NCBI GenBank assembly: GCA_905250115.1
Contig: CAJNOI010000129.1
Location: 214,333 to 278,332, forward strand
Length of the DNA stretch: 64,000 nt
Source of the DNA: Adineta steineri
Taxonomy: Eukaryota > Rotifera > Eurotatoria > Adinetida > Adinetidae
Direction of reading: 5' to 3'
The translations under genes were made by a program, and so were the position numbers. How positions within the stretch are numbered: the first letter of the stretch is position 1; each line of letters starts with the position of its first letter. Below, piece by piece: positions 58,953 to 64,000 of the stretch. Below the pieces are notes generated by a model. That model had not been told where the DNA came from. It was given only the letters and a program-made list of their open reading frames with translations, and did not search any database.

Positions 58953-59042
58953 AATTGAGGGATAGATATAGGTCTGAGTATTATACGTATCATCCACCCA
59001 CACCCACACCCACACCCACACCCACACCCACACCCACACCCT
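58953..59042. repeat. Interstitial telomere-like array (CCCACA)n with decayed left arm
   Basis: From 58994 to 59042 about seven uninterrupted CCCACA hexamers occur, the complement of the TGTGGG repeat reported for bdelloid telomeres. To the left, TTGAGGGATAGATATAGG looks like the decayed partner arm, so this seems to be a hairpin-family copy whose right arm has expanded. Confidence 0.8.
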
Positions 59043-59664
59043 CATCATGATATATTAGGTTTTTTCCATCGTTCTGTGTGCATATTATTCCTTAGATTTT
59101 TCCATTTGTTTGTGATGTGTCATTAAGTTCTTTCCTTTTTTTCTCTATTATAATTTCCAATATTACTCGTTCGTTTTCTTTTTTCTTTTCTATCATAAAG
59201 ATTAGTCAAGACTCACGTGTACAATAAATACATATCTTTCTTAATATATTTACCCAAAGGTATGTATGTCGCCATCATGAGTCATGTCTTCTACAATCAA
59301 AAATATACGAGAGATGATCACTAAATCAACATAGAATTCTCTTTCGTATGATGCAATATCGAGACTAGGAAAAGACGGAAGAAAAGACAAATATATTAAT
59401 GTTTCATTTACTGTGCGTATGTACATAGAAATAAGAGACGTCTGAAAAGAAAGTAAGAATGATTTATTATTTCACTATTTTATCTTAATCCTTCTCAAAT
59501 ATCAAGTAAATAATTATATGAGAAATTAATGAGTGTCTTTATTGTTTTTTTCCAAATGACTAGTTAAGTATATATATGTAAATAAAAGGATGAAAATGAA
59601 ATTTTAATCATCTTTCGTAATTCAAATCGATATGAAATTTATTATAGAAAATTAATCAAACAAC

Positions 59665-61170
59665 ATGCCACGACAACAAAGTGATGATAGCAAATCTCAA
59701 TACACTTCTGCGCGGAATGGATTACGCGAGTACTTTAATGGGCCCATATATTTACTCATTATCAAGATCCCCCTCTTACTTATTGGAGCTATTATTTATA
59801 TGGTATATCACATTATCAAGACTATATTTGTAAAATTGATTACAGCTATTTATAATGCGGTGCAACAAATTGTACAGAAATTCCTATGGATTTATATTGA
59901 TATACTTTTACGATCTTATCGAATCATCATAAGGATTCACTCATTCATTTTTACTCAATTTTTACCAACAACTTATAGATTTGTAAAATGGACCGTATAC
60001 ATAATTGTGTATTACTTGGATCAATTTATTCTGTATATCGATCGGTGTTTAGTAAAGATTATTTATTTCGTGTGCGATTACAATGCTATGGTATGCAAGT
60101 ATGTATTGTTACCTTTATGTTGGATAGTTGTTACATTTATCTTACACGTTAGCAATAAAATCTTTAAACTCATGATTCCATGGATAAATCCAATAGTGAA
60201 AATCATTCCGTATAACTTAATGAAGATCGTTTTCCACGCAATTGTTAATATTTGTATTGAAAGTCCAGTGATAACATACAAATTTATGAGACGAACTGTA
60301 CAAATAATTGTATATTACTTAGATCAATTTATTTTGTATATCGATCAGAGTTTGGCGAGACTAATTCGCTTTGTTCGCATTGGTGGCCAATGGGCATTGT
60401 GCACAATAAAAATGATTTGTTATAACTTGGTGAAATTCTTCTTCTACATTCTCACTTATCTTTCATACGCAATTATTAACTCTTATAATGTTTTCGTATT
60501 AATCTACAGAAAATATCTGCTGTCTTACTGCAATATTCTTATACAGATTTATTCATATATTCATCATGAAGTTTTATCAGTAGTAGGTAGATTTGCAATG
60601 CAAATCTTACAAACAATTTGGTATTGGTTAACTTACTTTATTCTCTATGTTACTAGAATAGTCTATGGATATGTATTGTTATCGTTTTATCGTACAGTCA
60701 TCAGATTCTTGTTGTACATTAACAATGAAATGTTAAAACCTATAGTTCAGCGAATAATTTTCATAGTGAAAATCATTTCTTATTATTCTATGACCGTCAT
60801 TTGTAACATGATTACGTCTGTATCAGACAAAATTATATATTATTACGATATCATTGTGTCCATCTATAGACAACATCAGATACCTCTTTGGCATGCTCTT
60901 AAATCAATATGTTCGTTTATCTACAGCGAAATTTTAAGATCAATCAACAAAGTCATTATCTTAATGCGACAATTAATTTTCTTTAGATTCTACGAACTCA
61001 TTTTGTATCCTATAATTTGCTACAATTCCATCTTTAACTCACTGGGCAATGCATTGTCTACAATGTCATCCGCAGTTATGATTATAGTATACGATGTAAT
61101 AAATATGATTCGTCAAGCATTTATAGCATTATCCAATGCTGCTATGAACTTGTTTTATTATTTTATTTAA
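59665..61170 (+). CDS. Ile/Tyr/Phe-rich repeat protein of unknown family, 501 residues
   Basis: I recognise no family. After a polar start of about 27 residues the whole chain is hydrophobic and aromatic, very rich in Ile, Tyr, Phe, Leu and Val, with single charged residues at regular spacing, so segments look like long amphipathic or interfacial helices rather than simple transmembrane spans. There is internal repetition with a period of about 100 residues. Residues 104-136 (RFVKWTVYIIVYYLDQFI) and 205-237 (KFMRRTVQIIVYYLDQFI) match closely, with a weaker third copy at 309-329 (RFAMQILQTIWYWLTYFI). Another block recurs near 178, 248 and 368 (VKIIPYNLMKIVF, IKMICYNLVKFFF, VKIISYYSMTVIC). It is intronless, with an acceptor-like ATTATAG about 20 bases before the ATG. 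Role unknown; tight membrane association is inferred. Confidence 0.72.
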   Translation: MPRQQSDDSKSQYTSARNGLREYFNGPIYLLIIKIPLLLIGAIIYMVYHIIKTIFVKLITAIYNAVQQIVQKFLWIYIDILLRSYRIIIRIHSFIFTQFLPTTYRFVKWTVYIIVYYLDQFILYIDRCLVKIIYFVCDYNAMVCKYVLLPLCWIVVTFILHVSNKIFKLMIPWINPIVKIIPYNLMKIVFHAIVNICIESPVITYKFMRRTVQIIVYYLDQFILYIDQSLARLIRFVRIGGQWALCTIKMICYNLVKFFFYILTYLSYAIINSYNVFVLIYRKYLLSYCNILIQIYSYIHHEVLSVVGRFAMQILQTIWYWLTYFILYVTRIVYGYVLLSFYRTVIRFLLYINNEMLKPIVQRIIFIVKIISYYSMTVICNMITSVSDKIIYYYDIIVSIYRQHQIPLWHALKSICSFIYSEILRSINKVIILMRQLIFFRFYELILYPIICYNSIFNSLGNALSTMSSAVMIIVYDVINMIRQAFIALSNAAMNLFYYFI

Positions 61171-61230
61171 TTTTCCTTTTCTTCTGTCATTATTCGCTCT
61201 ACTCTAATATTCCCACTTCTGGTCAGCGTT

Positions 61231-61270
61231 TAGGGTGTGGATGCTGTTCTTATTTCACACTCACACGCTA
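61231..61270. repeat. Telomere-like hairpin repeat (short)
   Basis: Left TTAGGGTGTGGATG, right TTTCACACTCACACGC. It lies about 60 bases after the stop of the Ile/Tyr-rich gene. Confidence 0.6.
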
Positions 61271-61375
61271 CAAAATGAAAAAAAAATTCTATTAAATTGC
61301 ATTGGCAAGATAATTCTTTGATTTAATCAAAAAAAGTACAGTTAAAGAGAACGGATCGAAATATTTCTTTGAAGT

Positions 61376-61426
61376 ATGTGGGTGTGGATGTGAGTACAGA
61401 AGAAACCCACACCACAAATATCCTCA
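61376..61426. repeat. Telomere-like hairpin repeat
   Basis: Left TATGTGGGTGTGGATGTGAG, right AACCCACACCACAAATATCC then TCAT. Second copy within 150 bases. Confidence 0.65.
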
Positions 61427-61838
61427 TGTTACTCAAAAGACATTATGACGCCGTTAAATAATGTGAAAAGATAAAGAAAATCGCTGGTTTTATTCAGAAA
61501 AAACACGAGTATACATAGATAGAATGAATAGAGATTGACAATGGATTTAAGTTCAAGAAAGATCATCCAGGAACATAAGTACCTGATGCGCGAAAGAACA
61601 GAAAGAAATATATTAGAGAGAAGAATATAACTATGTAAAAGACATAATGCGCACAAGCGTTCTACACTGATAGTGCATCTTATATTTTTCTTCACACAAA
61701 CGCACACCAGTATTTATTTACTATTTGCTGATACAGAACGTAAAAGAAAGAAATGTTCGTGCAATATTACTTACTCATTTTTTTTTGTATCTACTGACGA
61801 GTCGAGAGAATACGTGGTCTAAAACACAATACGAAATA

Positions 61839-63308
61839 ATGTCTTATCAAGTAGTTTCAACTTTGCCGCTTAACGGTGTTGAGAAGTTTATGTGCGTGGA
61901 TGGTGGATGGAATACGATTGCACATACTGCTCATTTGACTGGAAACCCTTCAGTACTGATTAACAACATGGCGAATACTGTTCAATGTCTTCTAAAACGT
62001 CATCCGCGCATGCGCACACGTATACGAGTAGATGAAAACCAATATTTCATCGATAATCTTGAATACAATCGTGAGTATCTACCGAGCGATTTGTTCGTGT
62101 CAGTTACCGAAATGACTAACGAATCGTGGCAAGAAGTCGTCGAATCTGGATGCAATCGTGATCCCTATACAAACAATGGAACAATCATTTTTCCAACTTT
62201 TCGTTTCACTATTTTAGTCAATCCCCAACCGACTGATGTTCAATCGTTTCATTTGATTCTCTTTCAAAACCATTGCGTTTCAGATGGTCAAAGTGGATTT
62301 ATACTTATCAACGATTTTCTTACTTTAAGCACCAGTCCAAATCTAATGGAAATCTCTGAGCCACTCAATACAGAAATACTTCCGTTGATTGGCTCGTTAA
62401 TTCCTCGTCCATATGGTCCACTCTATCATGCAATGTCGTTCATTGCCAAACGAATCATTCTAAAAGAACTACGTCAATTAGGTCAGCCACGTATTCCTGT
62501 CAAAGTAATTCCTCATGACGAGTGTGAATTAACACGATTTCAGGTTCAACGCTACAAAATGAAATTTTTATTTGCATCGAGTTCTACTGATCTTTTTTCT
62601 AAATTACATCGACAAAGTCGATTGCACAACGTAACATTAAATGGTCCACTTCTAGGATGCTTTCTGTTGGCTATTCATCACTGTTTTCCACTTAAAGACA
62701 AAACTCGACTGGAACCGTTTGAGGTTGGAACTCCTTTTAACATGCGCTCACGTCTTCCTGGTTCGCCTCTGACACCCTTATCAGTTGGTTGCTTTATTGG
62801 CGCAGGCGAGTTCAAGCTCAAACGAGCTCTTTCTATTCAATCGACGCACTTCTGGTCATTAGCATATCAATGTATGACAATCACTCGAGATCAGCTAAAA
62901 CAAAGTAGACTTCCTTTGGCAATGAATATTTTCGCAGATGTATTAGCGAATCAGCATGAATTCTCTCGAATCGCTCAGCTTTTTCCAGAAGGACGCCAAT
63001 CAGAAATTGCATTTTCCAATGTTGGTAAATATCCATTTCCGTGCGAATATAATCATGGTGAAGTACGATTGAGTGGCATACATGTTATTAATAGTGTTAG
63101 CGGTTACCGTAATTCGTCAGGTGTGTACGCCACTTGTACTGATAATGGTCAATTAGACTTTGCTATGGCACATGAAATGGAAAGCAACGAGATTGCAAAA
63201 CATTTTCTGGACTATTATTTATGTCTGATCGAGATTTGTGCAGATAGTGAACGTTGTAAAATCGAAACAACTTTAGGTGAACTGCTACAAATGGTCGAAT
63301 TTCAATAA
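61839..63308 (+). CDS. Condensation-domain-like acyltransferase, intronless, 489 residues
   Basis: Member of the BAHD/condensation/PapA-type acyltransferase fold. The catalytic motif HxxxDG is present as NHCVSDGQSG (H145, D149). The N-terminus has STLPLNGVEKFMC and LLKRHPRMRTRIR, both standard for condensation-like enzymes, and later TPFNMRSRLPGSPLTPLSVGCFIG resembles the second-half channel motif. LDFAMAHEM stands near the usual DFGW region but lacks that motif. It is a stand-alone domain without carrier or adenylation domains. The reaction is likely acyl transfer to an alcohol or amine; donor and acceptor are unknown. The start chosen is 61839 because homology-like sequence begins there; an in-frame ATG at 61725 would add an unlikely 38 residues. 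It is intronless and less AT-rich than its flanks. Bdelloids are known to hold many transferred biosynthetic genes, so transfer is possible but not shown. Confidence 0.8.
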   Translation: MSYQVVSTLPLNGVEKFMCVDGGWNTIAHTAHLTGNPSVLINNMANTVQCLLKRHPRMRTRIRVDENQYFIDNLEYNREYLPSDLFVSVTEMTNESWQEVVESGCNRDPYTNNGTIIFPTFRFTILVNPQPTDVQSFHLILFQNHCVSDGQSGFILINDFLTLSTSPNLMEISEPLNTEILPLIGSLIPRPYGPLYHAMSFIAKRIILKELRQLGQPRIPVKVIPHDECELTRFQVQRYKMKFLFASSSTDLFSKLHRQSRLHNVTLNGPLLGCFLLAIHHCFPLKDKTRLEPFEVGTPFNMRSRLPGSPLTPLSVGCFIGAGEFKLKRALSIQSTHFWSLAYQCMTITRDQLKQSRLPLAMNIFADVLANQHEFSRIAQLFPEGRQSEIAFSNVGKYPFPCEYNHGEVRLSGIHVINSVSGYRNSSGVYATCTDNGQLDFAMAHEMESNEIAKHFLDYYLCLIEICADSERCKIETTLGELLQMVEFQ

Positions 63309-63490
63309 GCGTTGTACACACTAGACCCTATTGTTCTGCTCAGAAGAAACTTAAAAACATCCGATACAGGATGTCCACGCATAGTCCCTTCTCTCGAAAC
63401 TTGTTTATTTGTGCATTTACAAAAGATTTGAAAATCAATTGTTCAGTTCAGATGATATTTTAATGAAATGAGAGATAGAAGAAAATATTT

Positions 63491-63569
63491 TCTTGAAGAC
63501 GTGGGTGAGGGTGTGGCAGCAGATGCAGAAATAAGTGAATGCCCACACTCACACCCTCACCCTCATCGA
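63491..63569. repeat. Telomere-like hairpin repeat
   Basis: Left TCTTGAAGACGTGGGTGAGG then GTGTGG, right GCCCACACTCACACCCTCAC then CCTCATCGAC. About 180 bases after the acyltransferase stop. Confidence 0.7.
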
Positions 63570-63769
63570 CTATTTGAGTATGAAATACCATTTCCTTCGC
63601 AGAGAGATGAATAGATGTAGAGGATGCTGACTGTGATCCAAATAGGTTGCAGCAGAGGAGGACTCTGGTCTGTTGTGTGATCATTTAATAGGTGGAATAC
63701 TATAATATTTGTGTGTTATTGGAAAAATAAACAAGGCAATTGATAGAACGTGTTTTTAATATCTAGGTA

Positions 63770-63842
63770 AATCAAGGGTGTGGGTGTGGGCGTGAGTGTA
63801 GGTACACTAGCAGAATGGCTGTCAAACGCATACTCGCACCCT
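63770..63842. repeat. Telomere-like hairpin repeat
   Basis: Left ATCAAGGGTGTGGGTGTGGG, right ACGCATACTCGCACCCTAAT. Loop longer than usual (about 30 bases). Confidence 0.6.
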
Positions 63843-64000
63843 AATGATATGTTACTATATTGCGATCAAAAAGTGTTTGAGTTTTGATATTAGGGAAATT
63901 TACTTTGTCTATTTTGTAATTGTAGTATTTATTGTTTTACACCACTTAAGGATGAGAAAGTATCATCTCGGAACGGTCGGTTACGAAAGCCCAGTGTTTT

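Noticed and set aside
3498-59042. CRISPR-like arrays
   Set aside because: The repeated words are contiguous or palindromic and lack unique spacers of constant length; the organism is a eukaryote.
63460-63684. Minus-strand frame of 74 codons
   Set aside because: It spans a telomere-like hairpin and translates to low-complexity His/Leu/Pro stretches.
1-64000. Operon or biosynthetic cluster
   Set aside because: Genes lie on both strands with long spacers and unrelated functions; the acyltransferase has no biosynthetic partner in the window.

Overview
The window looks like a scaffold piece from a bdelloid rotifer nuclear genome, most likely Rotaria or a close relative. The DNA is strongly AT-rich. 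Genes have very short introns (about 50-130 bp) with GT/AG ends. Several proteins are of types expanded in bdelloids. The intergenic DNA is sprinkled with (TGTGGG)-like tracts, the hexamer reported for bdelloid telomeres. Species assignment is inference; no marker gene is present. Two runs of exactly 100 N (1672-1771, 44046-44145) are assembly gaps.

Layout. 1-9.6 kb: a 5' fragment of a carbohydrate sulfotransferase cut by the first gap, a chemoreceptor-like GPCR, a two-exon ionotropic glutamate receptor and a secreted protein of unknown family. 10-16 kb: a stomatin-like (SPFH) protein with a possible mitochondrial leader, three low-complexity repeat loci, and an SLC10A7-type transporter that carries a bdelloid-type N-terminal module. 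16.1-20.5 kb: a ten-exon Dispatched-type RND protein whose exons join in frame to 1259 codons. 21.9-32.1 kb: GPCRs, MITE-like elements and a type II membrane protein with a Thr-rich stalk and only two kelch repeats. 33-43.3 kb: a tRNA-Gly-like sequence, an R-S-E mono-ADP-ribosyltransferase, a GT11 fucosyltransferase and a three-exon metallophosphoesterase. 44-52 kb: a small Cys-rich surface protein, a GH27 alpha-galactosidase, a GPCR with a TM7 exon recovered by splicing, a Gly/His-rich protein and a small orphan. 53.7-63.3 kb: an intronless SPFH protein, another GPCR, an unusual Ile/Tyr-rich 501-residue repeat protein and a condensation-domain-like acyltransferase.

The genes do not form an operon or an obvious pathway. 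The recurring themes are membrane sensing (six GPCRs of two families plus a glutamate receptor), the cell surface and glycans (sulfotransferase, fucosyltransferase, alpha-galactosidase, Cys-rich and kelch proteins) and membrane-domain proteins (two SPFH proteins, Dispatched).

The strongest unexplained signals are: (1) a dispersed family of about twenty short hairpins whose arms are telomere-like G-rich/C-rich tracts, often lying just 3' of genes, one of which supplies the stop codon of the glutamate receptor; (2) low-complexity arrays enclosed by hAT-like termini, one with a clear 8-bp target duplication; (3) the Ile/Tyr-rich repeat protein; (4) the transporter fusion; (5) unpaired 3' splice acceptors just upstream of many start codons, consistent with the spliced-leader trans-splicing known in bdelloids.
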